This document shows, piece after piece, positions 9,025 through 16,670 of a stretch of 64,000 nucleotides of DNA; the first letter of the stretch is position 1, and the number at the start of each line of letters is the position of its first letter. Under the pieces are notes generated by a model that saw nothing but the letters and a program-made list of their open reading frames with translations, ran no database searches and was not told the DNA's origin. The stretch comes from an uncultured Oceanospirillales bacterium (GTDB taxonomy: Bacteria > Pseudomonadota > Gammaproteobacteria > Xanthomonadales > SZUA-36). Made by a program: the position numbers and the translations under genes. The DNA lies in the NCBI GenBank assembly GCA_913055655.1, contig CAJXKA010000001.1:1-64000 (forward strand), given 5' to 3'.

Positions 9025-9188
9025 TACGGAACCTCAAGCTTTCGGCTGGCCCATTTCCTACTGCTTTTACAGACTTTTTACGACTATCGGTCGGTGGCGC
9101 TCGCAGATACTCTGCGGTTTGTCGTCATTGAACACTACGGACAGAAGTAATAACATTGTTATTACATGCACTAACAAGGGCTGGTGTC
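9025..9188 (+). promoter_or_regulatory. A+T-richer intergenic region with mazEF promoter and 19-bp operator palindrome
   Basis: A plausible sigma70 promoter is TTGAAC (9128-9133), 17-bp spacer, TAACAT (9151-9156). Overlapping the -10 box is GTAATAACATTGTTATTAC (9147-9165), two perfect 9-bp arms around one base. This is where a MazE/AbrB-type antitoxin would autorepress. AAGGG lies 8 nt before the mazE start. The region is clearly richer in A+T than its neighbours. Confidence 0.65.
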
Positions 9189-9428
9189 ATGAAAAGCTCA
9201 CTACGCCGAATCGGCAATTCCCGCGGGGTCCTGATCCCGGCCGCGTTCCTGTCGGCCTGCGACATCGAGGATGCCATCGAACTGCGAATGGACCAGGGTC
9301 GCATCATCATCGAACCGGTTAAGGCGCCTCGCGAGGGCTGGTTTGATGGTTACGTGCCTGGTCAGGATGAAGACGCGTGGGCGGACTTCGTGGAGCCCGA
9401 TTCCGAACCTGACGAGTGGGACTGGTGA
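9189..9428 (+). CDS. mazE: MazE/AbrB-type antitoxin
   Basis: 79 residues from ATG 9189, chosen because MKSSLRRIGNSRGVLIPAAF is the canonical swapped-hairpin AbrB/MazE N-terminus; an in-frame start 33 bp upstream would add unrelated residues inside the operator region. The acidic C-terminal tail (GQDEDAWADFVEPDSEPDEW) is typical of the toxin-neutralising segment. The stop overlaps the toxin start by 4 bases, giving translational coupling. It should bind the 9147-9165 palindrome, alone or with the toxin. Confidence 0.9.
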   Translation: MKSSLRRIGNSRGVLIPAAFLSACDIEDAIELRMDQGRIIIEPVKAPREGWFDGYVPGQDEDAWADFVEPDSEPDEWDW

Positions 9429-9730
9429 AACGCGGCGAAGTCTACTGGGTCCAGCTGGATCCGGCGCAAGGCACAGAGATCCGAAAAACATGGCCGGCGG
9501 TGATCGTGTCGCCGGATGACATGAACGCGGCGCTGCCACGCGTGATTGTCGCGCCTCTCACCAGCAAGGGGCAGCCACTCGGCTGCCGGCCTGAAGTGCG
9601 ATTCAAGGGCCGTAAGGCACGAATCCTGCTCGACCAGTTAAGAACCGTGGACAAGCGCCGATTGTCGCACCGGCTGGGGGTGATCGCCGTGGAGAAATGG
9701 AAGCCGGTATTGCTGGAGATGTTGGCCTGA
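9425..9730 (+). CDS. mazF: MazF/PemK-type endoribonuclease toxin
   Basis: 101 residues from GTG 9425, overlapping the antitoxin TGA; a GTG at 9416 would add three residues. The N-terminal RGEVYWVQLDPAQGTEI and the run WPAVIVSPDDMN match MazF/PemK toxins, with the usual basic loop and ILLDQLRTVDKRRL, equivalent to the conserved DQ(V/L)R segment. The protein is expected to cut mRNA at short sequences when the antitoxin is degraded. It is complete and looks intact. Cleavage specificity cannot be read from sequence. Confidence 0.9.
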   Translation: MKRGEVYWVQLDPAQGTEIRKTWPAVIVSPDDMNAALPRVIVAPLTSKGQPLGCRPEVRFKGRKARILLDQLRTVDKRRLSHRLGVIAVEKWKPVLLEMLA

Positions 9731-9770
9731 TGGAGTGGGGTCCAGAACAGTAACACTACGCCTAAGCGTA

Positions 9771-9798
9771 TTGAAAAAATATACCTATAACGTATAAT
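9771..9798 (+). promoter_or_regulatory. Near-consensus promoter for the RelE-type toxin operon; leaderless start predicted
   Basis: TTGAAA (9771-9776), 16-bp spacer, perfect TATAAT (9793-9798). The toxin ATG is at 9804, only 5 nt after the -10 box, so the expected transcription start falls on or next to the A of the start codon. No Shine-Dalgarno is present between the promoter and the ATG. Confidence 0.7.
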
Positions 9799-9803
9799 AT
9801 TCG

Positions 9804-10064
9804 ATGCAACTCTATTTTCAAAAACGTGCCATCAAGGGCCTCAGGGCAATGCCAGTGCGGTATCGGAAGAAACTCCTGGTGGCACTGGAAGAGATCGCCG
9901 AAGGTCGTTGTGACGGTAAAGATGTCAGGAAACTGCAGGGGCGAGAAGGTTTTCGCTATCGGCTGGGCCGGTACCGGGCGATTTTCAGGTACGACGAGGA
10001 TGCTGGTCAGCTGGTGTTGATGGTCGTGACGGAAGTCGGACCGCGCGGAGGAGTCTACAAGTGA
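9804..10064 (+). CDS. RelE/HigB-type toxin
   Basis: 86 residues, starting MQLYFQKRAIKGLRAMP as RelE/ParE-superfamily toxins do. The core KLQGREGFRYRLGRYRAIFRYDED, quoted here by its key part GFRYRLGRYRAIFRY, carries the basic and aromatic residues of the RelE ribosome-dependent RNase fold. The stop overlaps the next gene (GTGA), and toxin-first order matches higBA/relE-HTH operons. The target is probably translating mRNA. The gene is intact. Confidence 0.87.
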   Translation: MQLYFQKRAIKGLRAMPVRYRKKLLVALEEIAEGRCDGKDVRKLQGREGFRYRLGRYRAIFRYDEDAGQLVLMVVTEVGPRGGVYK

Positions 10065-10447
10065 GCGTGAATATCAGTTATTTCACGACGCCCAATGGCG
10101 ATGAAATGGCGACATTGCCCCGTGCTGAGCTTGAACGGCTTTCAGCGCTTGCCGAGGAAGCCGAGGACGTGCGCGCCTTCGACGAGGCCACTGCCGCGCT
10201 GGAAGCCGGTGAGGACGAGCTGTTACCCGCTGATTTCGCCCGTGTGCTGCTGGAAACTGACAGCCCGCTTCGCGAATGGCGCAAGTACCGTGGCCTGACC
10301 CAGGCCGGCCTGTCCGGGGCATCCGGCGTCCGCCAGGCCACCATTTCCGACCTGGAACGAAAGGGTTCGGCGGGCGAGCCGGCTTATAAAACGGTTCGCG
10401 CACTGGCGACAGCGCTAGGTGTCGACCCGGAAGACCTTTTCCAGTGA
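10061..10447 (+). CDS. HTH (XRE/HigA-type) antitoxin
   Basis: 128 residues from GTG 10061, overlapping the toxin stop. Residues about 70-128 form an XRE helix-turn-helix (REWRKYRGLTQAGLSGASGV, then QATISDLERK). The N-terminal 65 residues are acidic and probably neutralise the toxin. It likely autorepresses the promoter at 9771-9798. A hairpin with perfect 8-bp arms (10453-10474) follows the stop and separates this operon from the convergent TonB receptor gene. Confidence 0.85.
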   Translation: MSVNISYFTTPNGDEMATLPRAELERLSALAEEAEDVRAFDEATAALEAGEDELLPADFARVLLETDSPLREWRKYRGLTQAGLSGASGVRQATISDLERKGSAGEPAYKTVRALATALGVDPEDLFQ

Positions 10448-10452
10448 ATCGG

Positions 10453-10474
10453 GGGGCGATACCGCGATCGCCCC
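10453..10474. terminator. Hairpin between convergent genes
   Basis: GGGGCGAT and ATCGCCCC are perfect 8-bp arms around ACCGCG. It lies between the antitoxin stop (10447) and the TonB receptor stop (10481). There is no T run on either side, so bidirectional termination is plausible but unproven. Confidence 0.45.
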
Positions 10475-10480
10475 GGCTGA

Positions 10481-12868
10481 TTACCACGACTTTTCAAGGA
10501 TCAGGCCGATAAACGGAAAGACCTCGCCATCTTCCTCGTACAGGCGGCCGCTGGCCGGATCAAACTCGAGTTCGTCGGTGGTCGTGGAGCCCGTTGCATT
10601 GAGCAGGTCCAGGAACGTCACGAAATCGAAAGTTCCCAGCGGGACGCGATAGTCCACGCGAATATCGAGCGTGTTAAAACTGCTGCCGCGCAAGGTATTG
10701 TTGGTCGTGAACTCGCGTGAATACCGTGTTGGACTGCCAAGACCCGTCAGCACATCGTCGTGAATGACGAAATCGTCGAATGGGCGACCGGAAGCGTACT
10801 TCCAGCGGGCGCCGACCTGCCAGCGGTCATTGATTTCCCAGTTCAGCCCGAGGCTCAGCAGGTGTTCATAGTTGTTGTCGCTGGGGTAATCGCCGGCGCC
10901 GTCATTGTCGTTCAGCTCGGTGTTGTTATAGGAGTAGGCCAGGTTGGTCCGCCACCCGCGGCCAAAGGAACCGTTCAGCACGACGTCAAGGCCGTAGCTG
11001 TCGCCATCACCCGAGTTTGTCGTTTCACCGGTGACTGCGTCCGAATTGATGATGAGGTCATCCAGTTGCCGGTAGTAGGCCTCGGCGATGACCGTCCAGC
11101 GGCTGCTCAGGATTTGTTCAATGCCGACGCTGAAATGCGTCAGTTCTTCCCAGCCCAGGTCGGCGTTGGACACGTTGGCCGCGCGGTCGATGGTCCGCGG
11201 CGCCTGGTAGAACAACCCGGCCGTGGCCGACAGCAGGGTGTTCTGCGCCAGCCGGAAATCGGCGGCAATGCGTGGTGACGTATAACCCTCGTCGTTGAAT
11301 CCATCGAAGTCGTAGCGAAGGCCCGTCGTGACATTCCAGCGGTCAAATTCGAAGGTCTGCTCGGCGTAGGCCGCATAGTAGAGATCGCTCTCGTCATAAA
11401 ACGAGTTCGATTGTTCCGGGGTCAGGACGATATAGTTCTGTGATTCATCTGGCCGGCTGTCGTCGGCATCATACTCATAGCGGATCCAGTCGCCGTCGAG
11501 CACCGTTGAGTATTCCAGGTCGAGGCTGGCGACCCTGACGCCGGTGTTGAACCGGCCCAGGTTGTTGTCAATGGTGAGGTCGCTGCGCCATCCGATTTCA
11601 TTGTCCTGCTCTGAAATCGTCAGGATGTCTTCCCGAACCGGGACCTGTTCCGGGGGAAGGATTTCCGGGTCGCTGTAGGGAAATGCCTCCCCCTCGCTGC
11701 CGACCTTTTCGAAAAACCGGTAATAGAAACGGTTTTCCCACGTCATGTTGTCGCCGACCTGGTTCCGCAGCGTGGTGCCGAACAACCAGGCATCCTGCTC
11801 GGTGTCGATGAGTTCGCGGTCCTGCAGGTCATCGGACGCCAGCACGTTTTCGACATCCCTGCCGTACGTCTCCGGGTTGTAGAGCAACAGGAATTCAAGC
11901 TCGCTGCTGTCATTCAGCTGCGTGTGGGTCTTGACGTTGAAATCCGTCATGACGGGGTCGCCGATATCCTGTTCGTCGATCAGTTCGAAAAAAGAACCGA
12001 AATCATAATGGCGAAGCGTCGCAATCATCGACGTGTCCTGGTGGATGCCGGCCGGCCCGTCATAAACAAACTCAACGCCGGCGATGTCCAGGCGGGCACT
12101 CGCATACGGGCTGGGGTTACCGTTCGGGATATCCATCAGCAAGAGGGATGAGTTCCGGCCGCCGTAGGCGGCGCCCCATCCACCCGGGGTGTACTCCGCG
12201 CTGTCGATGAAGTTGGGTGAGAAAATGGAATAGCGGCCGCCGCCGTTCAGGTCTTCGCGCTCGCCGAGAGATTCATCAAAGTGCACGACTGACTTGTACG
12301 GAAACCCATCCACCAGGACCAGGTTGTCCCTGGGGCCCAGTCCACGAACGGTGTAGTTGGAAAACTCGCCGACCGAGAGCAGGCCCGGCAGGCCGTCCAG
12401 CGCGCGAAAGACGTCGCCGCCGCTGCCCGGCGCGGTTCGAAGTTGCTCCCTGTCCAGGAAGGAGTTGCTCACCGGGCCGGAGCCCACGGCCTTTAGTGCG
12501 CTTGCCTCGACGAACACTTCCTCCAGCGTCCCGCCTGCATCGGCGACCAGCACGATATCCACGGGCACCGTTCTTTCCCTGATGGCCCTGGCGCCAGGCT
12601 CAACAGCGCCAACGAACCCCGGCTTTTCAACCTCCACCGTGTAAAGGCCCTGCTCAATTTGCGGGAACTGCGCAACACCCTCGCCGTCGGAGAGCAGCCG
12701 GGTGCGCTCACCATCCCTGGCAATCACCGTGACAGACGCATCGGCGAGCGCTTTTCCGCTCTGGTCGGTGACCTTGACCAGCAGCTCACCGCCCTGGGCA
12801 AGCACGGTTAGGGGGGTGATCAAAAACATGCAGATCAGCAGGGTGAAGATCGGGTTCCGCACAGACAT
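10481..12868 (-). CDS. TonB-dependent outer-membrane receptor with N-terminal carboxypeptidase-regulatory-like domain
   Basis: 795 residues. ATG 12868 opens a signal peptide (MSVRNPIFTLLICMFLITPL, then TVLAQ) and has AGGAG 7 nt upstream. Residues about 26-105 are a CarboxypepD_reg-like beta-sandwich (VTDQSGKALADASVTVIAR), then a plug domain (about 115-255: VFRALDGLPGLLSVGEFSNY, VDGFPYKSVVHF) and a 22-strand-type barrel ending in LEKSW. It imports an unidentified ligand using TonB energy. It is transcribed away from a two-component system 217 bp distant, which probably controls it. It is not obviously a SusC or siderophore receptor. Confidence 0.9.
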   Translation of the reverse strand: MSVRNPIFTLLICMFLITPLTVLAQGGELLVKVTDQSGKALADASVTVIARDGERTRLLSDGEGVAQFPQIEQGLYTVEVEKPGFVGAVEPGARAIRERTVPVDIVLVADAGGTLEEVFVEASALKAVGSGPVSNSFLDREQLRTAPGSGGDVFRALDGLPGLLSVGEFSNYTVRGLGPRDNLVLVDGFPYKSVVHFDESLGEREDLNGGGRYSIFSPNFIDSAEYTPGGWGAAYGGRNSSLLLMDIPNGNPSPYASARLDIAGVEFVYDGPAGIHQDTSMIATLRHYDFGSFFELIDEQDIGDPVMTDFNVKTHTQLNDSSELEFLLLYNPETYGRDVENVLASDDLQDRELIDTEQDAWLFGTTLRNQVGDNMTWENRFYYRFFEKVGSEGEAFPYSDPEILPPEQVPVREDILTISEQDNEIGWRSDLTIDNNLGRFNTGVRVASLDLEYSTVLDGDWIRYEYDADDSRPDESQNYIVLTPEQSNSFYDESDLYYAAYAEQTFEFDRWNVTTGLRYDFDGFNDEGYTSPRIAADFRLAQNTLLSATAGLFYQAPRTIDRAANVSNADLGWEELTHFSVGIEQILSSRWTVIAEAYYRQLDDLIINSDAVTGETTNSGDGDSYGLDVVLNGSFGRGWRTNLAYSYNNTELNDNDGAGDYPSDNNYEHLLSLGLNWEINDRWQVGARWKYASGRPFDDFVIHDDVLTGLGSPTRYSREFTTNNTLRGSSFNTLDIRVDYRVPLGTFDFVTFLDLLNATGSTTTDELEFDPASGRLYEEDGEVFPFIGLILEKSW

Positions 12869-13085
12869 GGCTCGCTCCTGAGATTGACGAGCGCACTGTA
12901 CGGTTTGCCCTGTCAACAAACGGTGAACGGGTTCACGTGGATCAGCAGGTATCCTGTCGGACCCGACAGGCGCGAACCCGGGCGCCGGGTTTGCGTATTT
13001 TTAACCCTTCGTTGACCGAATGAAAAAGTCGCCTGGTTAACACTCCGTCGCGGTATCGGGTTGTTCTGACGCGGAGGGACAAATT
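12869..13085. promoter_or_regulatory. Divergent control region with two palindromes
   Basis: The 217 bp between the TonB receptor and the response regulator contain GTGAAC-GG-GTTCAC (12923-12936) and CCTGTCGG-AC-CCGACAGG (12953-12970), both with perfect arms. A TTGACA hexamer reads toward the receptor (12911-12916, minus) and a TTGACC toward the regulator (13012-13017, plus), but no good -10 partner is evident for either. The palindromes are candidate operators for the response regulator or another repressor. Confidence 0.45.
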
Positions 13086-13769
13086 ATGAGCGAGGCGATT
13101 CGTGTCCTCATTGTTGAGGACAATCGCGACCTTTCCGCGATCATCGGCGATCACCTTGAAGCCGATGGCAACGTGCTGGACTATGCCTTCGATGGCAAAT
13201 CGGCCCTGCGACTGGCGTTACTTCAAACATACGATGTCATCGTCCTCGACATCATGATGCCCAGGATGGACGGGCTCGAGTTCTGCAGCCAGTATCGGGA
13301 GTTGGCAAGCCATCCCGCCCGAATCATCATGTTGACGGCGCGGGACACGCTTGAGGACATCCTGGAGGGGTTTCGCAGGGGGGCGGATGATTACCTGGTC
13401 AAGCCGTTCGCCCTGCCTGAGCTGACGGCGCGAATCAGGGCTTTGTTCAGGCGGGACAAACTGCTCAGCCAACCCGTCCTGCAGGTGGGCGATCTGACCT
13501 TTAACCGACAGACGCTGGAAGTCAGGCGCCAGGACCAGGATATCGACCTGAACCCGTCATGCCTGAAGCTGCTGGCTCGCCTGATGGAAGCGTCCCCCTG
13601 CGTCGTTCCCCGGGTTGAACTGGAGCACGTGGTGTGGGGCGATATGCCTCCGAAGTCAGACGTATTGAAGGCCCAGCTCTATAAACTTCGGAGCGCGGTC
13701 GACAAGCCATTCAACCGGCCACTCATTCATACACTGCACAGCATCGGGTACCGAATCGCAGAAGAGTGA
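13086..13769 (+). CDS. OmpR/PhoB-family response regulator
   Basis: 227 residues with GGAGGGAC before ATG 13086. The receiver domain has the acidic pair in LIVEDNRDLS (Glu11, Asp12), phospho-acceptor Asp55 in VIVLDIMMPRMDG, the conserved Thr in IIMLTARD and Lys in YLVKPFALPEL. The C-terminal winged helix (about 130-225) ends in HTLHSIGYRIAE, close to the usual VRGxGY motif. It is followed 1 bp later by the sensor kinase gene, and is probably the regulator of the divergent TonB receptor. Confidence 0.92.
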   Translation: MSEAIRVLIVEDNRDLSAIIGDHLEADGNVLDYAFDGKSALRLALLQTYDVIVLDIMMPRMDGLEFCSQYRELASHPARIIMLTARDTLEDILEGFRRGADDYLVKPFALPELTARIRALFRRDKLLSQPVLQVGDLTFNRQTLEVRRQDQDIDLNPSCLKLLARLMEASPCVVPRVELEHVVWGDMPPKSDVLKAQLYKLRSAVDKPFNRPLIHTLHSIGYRIAEE

Positions 13770-13770
13770 C

Positions 13771-15045
13771 ATGAACAACAAGACAAGTATCAAGCAGTCC
13801 GTGGCAAGGGCGTTCACGCTGTTCGCCGTGGTCTCAAGCGTCGTCTGGGGGCTGGCGGTATTGGCGTCCTACCACCTGAGCGAGGACAGGGTCATCAAGC
13901 GGCAGCTGGAAACGATCGCCACGAGTTTCCAGGCGGCTGAAACAGGCGTCAAAGACGAGATCGGTTCATTTTTTCCCGCGCTCAAAGTCTACCAGGACCC
14001 CGAAAAGCTCCCTGTTTTTATCCGGGAAAGGCTCCAGGACCGTCCCGGTGAGGGGTACTACGAGTTCACGGACGAAGAATTTCACGTACTTGTACTCAAT
14101 TCGCCAGGCTCCGGGCAGGCCGAGTACTTCGTCTACGACGTATCCGACATCGAGGAAGCGTCATCGTCGGTGGATATGCAGTGGCTTTCAATGCTGCTTT
14201 TCGTGATCGCAGTGATGGCGGTCGTCGCTGTCCGTACCGCTTCCAGGATCAGCAATCGGGCGATTGAGCCGATCAGCCTGCTGGCCCAGAAAGTATCCAA
14301 GGTCGATCCGCAACGGTTCACGGAGACTGACTGGAAAAATCTTGATTCACTGGATATGCAGAATCACGAGGTATCAATCCTCGCAAGGACGCTCGCTGAT
14401 ACCATGAAACGGACGAGCAACTTCATCGAGCGCGAAATCAACTTCACAAGGTCGGCAAGCCATGAAATGAGGACGCCGATTTCGGTCATCGAAGGCAGCC
14501 TGGGCAAGCTGAGGCTCGAACAACCGGGGGGACCGTCATCCAGTTCACTGGATCGCATTCAAAGGGCAACCGAACAGTTGCGCGGCACGGTCGACTTCCT
14601 GCTACTCATGTCAAGGGAACCGCAACCCGGTACGAAGCCGGAAACACTGGATCCGCTGCCGGTCGTGCAAAGCGCGCTGAAAGAACATTCGCACATGCTC
14701 TCGGAAAGACACCTGAGCCTGGACATCAACGCCATGGACTCGATTTCAATCACGGCATTGAGTGTCTACGCCACCGCTGCAATCTCCAGGTTCGTCAAGT
14801 GCACCTACGAGATTCTCCATTCCGAAAGCAACTGGATATATCTCAACATCGACGACAACGGGATTGCGTTCAGTAACGCCAAGGATCTTGCCACCAATGG
14901 AATGCCTACTGATTCGGAGGCGGATGTGCGTTCAACTTTCAACCTCGACGAACCGCTCAGGATTCTGTGTGCGTGGCTGGGTTGGCGCCTGACCGGAACG
15001 GTTCAGGACGAACGTTTCGTGACGATGCTGCGTTGGCGAACCTAG
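13771..15045 (+). CDS. Sensor histidine kinase with degenerate ATP-binding domain
   Basis: 424 residues. TM1 is at about 12-34, TM2 at about 136-156, with about 100 periplasmic residues between; a HAMP-like linker and a HisKA domain follow, with His231 in SASHEMRTPISVIEGS. The catalytic domain is unusual: the N box has no Asn (ISRFVKCTYEIL occupies its place), the G1 box is DDNGIAF, and no GxGxGL (G2) loop is seen before the end. It may keep phosphatase or partner-dependent activity, or be inactive as a kinase. It is paired with the response regulator at 13086. Confidence 0.82.
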   Translation: MNNKTSIKQSVARAFTLFAVVSSVVWGLAVLASYHLSEDRVIKRQLETIATSFQAAETGVKDEIGSFFPALKVYQDPEKLPVFIRERLQDRPGEGYYEFTDEEFHVLVLNSPGSGQAEYFVYDVSDIEEASSSVDMQWLSMLLFVIAVMAVVAVRTASRISNRAIEPISLLAQKVSKVDPQRFTETDWKNLDSLDMQNHEVSILARTLADTMKRTSNFIEREINFTRSASHEMRTPISVIEGSLGKLRLEQPGGPSSSSLDRIQRATEQLRGTVDFLLLMSREPQPGTKPETLDPLPVVQSALKEHSHMLSERHLSLDINAMDSISITALSVYATAAISRFVKCTYEILHSESNWIYLNIDDNGIAFSNAKDLATNGMPTDSEADVRSTFNLDEPLRILCAWLGWRLTGTVQDERFVTMLRWRT

Positions 15046-15063
15046 ATCAAGCCGGGTTGGAAG

Positions 15064-15139
15064 TGGTGGGCGATACTGGGATCGAACCAGTGACCTCTGC
15101 AATGTGACTGCAGCGCTCTCCCAGCTGAGCTAATCGCCC
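15064..15139 (-). tRNA. tRNA-Val (CAC)
   Basis: A 76-nt cloverleaf on the minus strand with acceptor stem GGGCGAT/ATCGCCC, the D-arm AGCTCAGCTGGGAGAGC, anticodon stem CTGCA/TGCAG around loop GTCACAT (anticodon CAC, reading GUG), the T-loop GGTTCGATCCC, and an encoded CCA end (15064-15066). Confidence 0.95.
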
Positions 15140-15180
15140 TTCCAGCGGGCCGCATAAGGTACTTTTTCGCGGCCCCGGAG

Positions 15181-15648
15181 TCAATCTTTTTCGCTGGTGG
15201 TTTCCTCGGCGAAACTGGCCTTTACGCGGTCCCAGGAGGCGAATGCGGCGTCGCGCGATTCGTACTCGAACAGGCCGCCGATGGTGCAGCGGTCGCCGGC
15301 CACGGTGATGGTGTCCATGCGGCCGCCGCACAGTTCCCAGTCATCGCCGCCCACGGCGGCCACCGATGACGTGGAAATGCCGTCGCAGCGGCGATTCGTG
15401 ACGGCGATGTAGTAGTCGTTCATGCGCCTGGAGTCGATGCTGACCACGCTGTCGGGGTCGAGCGTGCCGTAGCTGGAGATGTCGCTGTTACGGACGCAGG
15501 CGCGGCCATCCTGGCCGGTTTCGGCCTTGAAGGCATCCAGGTAGGCCTGTGACGTCGGGCGCGAGGACTGGCTGGCGCAGCCCGCGGTCAGCATCGCGGC
15601 GAGCACGACGATGACGGCGTGTAATGTGCAGTGTGTTGGACGGTTCAT
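15181..15648 (-). CDS. DUF6491-like lipoprotein (copy 1)
   Basis: 155 residues from ATG 15648, giving a lipoprotein signal with lipobox LTAGC (MNRPTHCTLHAVIVVLAAML start). The mature part (ACVRNSDISSYGTLDPDSVV, YIAVTNRRCDGI, GDRCTIGGLFEY) has four conserved cysteines and resembles the DUF6491 family. It is a clear paralogue of the next gene (15718), sharing the order TGQDG-AC-DI-Y-SVVSI-YIAVT-RC-GISTSS-ELCG-RCTI. Function unknown; it is expected to be anchored in the envelope. Confidence 0.75.
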   Translation of the reverse strand: MNRPTHCTLHAVIVVLAAMLTAGCASQSSRPTSQAYLDAFKAETGQDGRACVRNSDISSYGTLDPDSVVSIDSRRMNDYYIAVTNRRCDGISTSSVAAVGGDDWELCGGRMDTITVAGDRCTIGGLFEYESRDAAFASWDRVKASFAEETTSEKD

Positions 15649-15717
15649 GCCGGGGCTCCCGTCAGTGAACAGGACCCCCATCATACCAAGTGCCGGGCTT
15701 TGGCCGTTAAGCCGGCA

Positions 15718-16212
15718 TCACGGCATCGTGCTGGCGATGGCGCCCTCTTGGGCGGCCGGCGCATCGCTGTCTTCACGGAGCGACGCATTCACACGATCCC
15801 AGGCGGCCAGGGCCGCGCTGCGGTTTTCGAATTCGAAAATGCCTTCGATGGTGCAGCGGTATTGCGGCACCAGGAACGCATCGCGGCCGCTGCCGCACAA
15901 TTCTTTCTTATTCGACCGGAACGTCGCCTTGGAAGATGTACTCAGCCCGTTACAACGGAACCGGGTGACGGCGATGTACTCTTTGGTCGAGGGCGTGGTG
16001 CCGATGCTGACCACGCTGCTGGTGTTCAGGCTGCGGTAGTCATTGATATCCCGCGCGTCGATGCAGGCCTCGCCGTCCTGGCCGGTATCGGCCATTAACG
16101 CATCCAGGTAGCTCTCTGGCGTGATGACCGGCGTCGTTTTGCACGCTGCCAGCACGAACAGGGCGAATGCGGCCAGGAACAGGACCTGGAGATTCCGGTG
16201 AAGTGACTGCAT
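15718..16212 (-). CDS. DUF6491-like lipoprotein (copy 2)
   Basis: 164 residues from ATG 16212, with a strong AAAGGAGG upstream. It has a lipobox (VLAAC) after MQSLHRNLQVLFLAAFALF. It shares its four cysteines and the TGQDG..AC..DIN.Y, SVVSIG, EYIAVT and RCTIEGIFEFENR blocks with the tandem copy at 15181. The gap between the two genes is 69 bp, so they probably form one transcript. The tail after the conserved domain (EDSDAPAAQEGAI) differs. Function unknown. Confidence 0.75.
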   Translation of the reverse strand: MQSLHRNLQVLFLAAFALFVLAACKTTPVITPESYLDALMADTGQDGEACIDARDINDYRSLNTSSVVSIGTTPSTKEYIAVTRFRCNGLSTSSKATFRSNKKELCGSGRDAFLVPQYRCTIEGIFEFENRSAALAAWDRVNASLREDSDAPAAQEGAIASTMP

Positions 16213-16321
16213 GAAGCGGTTCCTCCTTTGCGGATGCTTAGAATAATGGTAGCAGATGATCGAAGCGTGACGTCGCGTGCCGCAGGGCGCGCGATTGCCG
16301 CCCAAGGGCGTATCTGGCACG

Positions 16322-16660
16322 ATGCCGGGGTCCCCTGCTGAACCGGTTAGTCCATTGAGCACGGAATATCGCAGTTTCCGCGAGTTTTACCCGTTCTACC
16401 TGTCCGAGCATGAAGACCGCACCTGTCGGCGGTTGCATTTCGTCGGCACCAGCCTGGGTTTGTGCTTTTTCGTCGCCGCGCTGGTCACACTGAACGCCTG
16501 GTTCCTGCTGGCCGGCCTGGTCACGGGCTACGCGTTTGCCTGGGTGGGTCACTTCTTTTTCGAACATAACCGGCCGGCCACGTTCTCGCACCCTTTCTAC
16601 AGCTTCGCCGGCGACTGGGTGATGTGGAAGGATATCCTGACCGGCCGGATCCGCTTCTGA
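16322..16660 (+). CDS. DUF962/Mpo1-like membrane protein
   Basis: 112 residues from ATG 16322 (a TTG at 16355 is an alternative; neither has a good ribosome-binding site). The pattern FYPFYLSEHEDRTCRRLHFVG, quoted by its key parts SEHEDRTCRRLHFVG and GHFFFEHNRPATFSHP, with two hydrophobic segments between, matches DUF962. The yeast homologue Mpo1 is an Fe-dependent dioxygenase in long-chain 2-hydroxy fatty-acid alpha-oxidation; the histidines here fit a metal site. It lies 10 bp before a DUF445 gene. Confidence 0.8.
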   Translation: MPGSPAEPVSPLSTEYRSFREFYPFYLSEHEDRTCRRLHFVGTSLGLCFFVAALVTLNAWFLLAGLVTGYAFAWVGHFFFEHNRPATFSHPFYSFAGDWVMWKDILTGRIRF

Positions 16661-16670
16661 CCCGCTGACC

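Noticed and set aside
9025..9188. A small gene between the FkbM gene and mazE
   Set aside because: Frames there are short, lack ribosome-binding sites and overlap the operator and promoter.
15047..15331. An ORF across the tRNA gene
   Set aside because: It reads through tRNA-Val and the end of a lipoprotein gene; composition is antisense-like.
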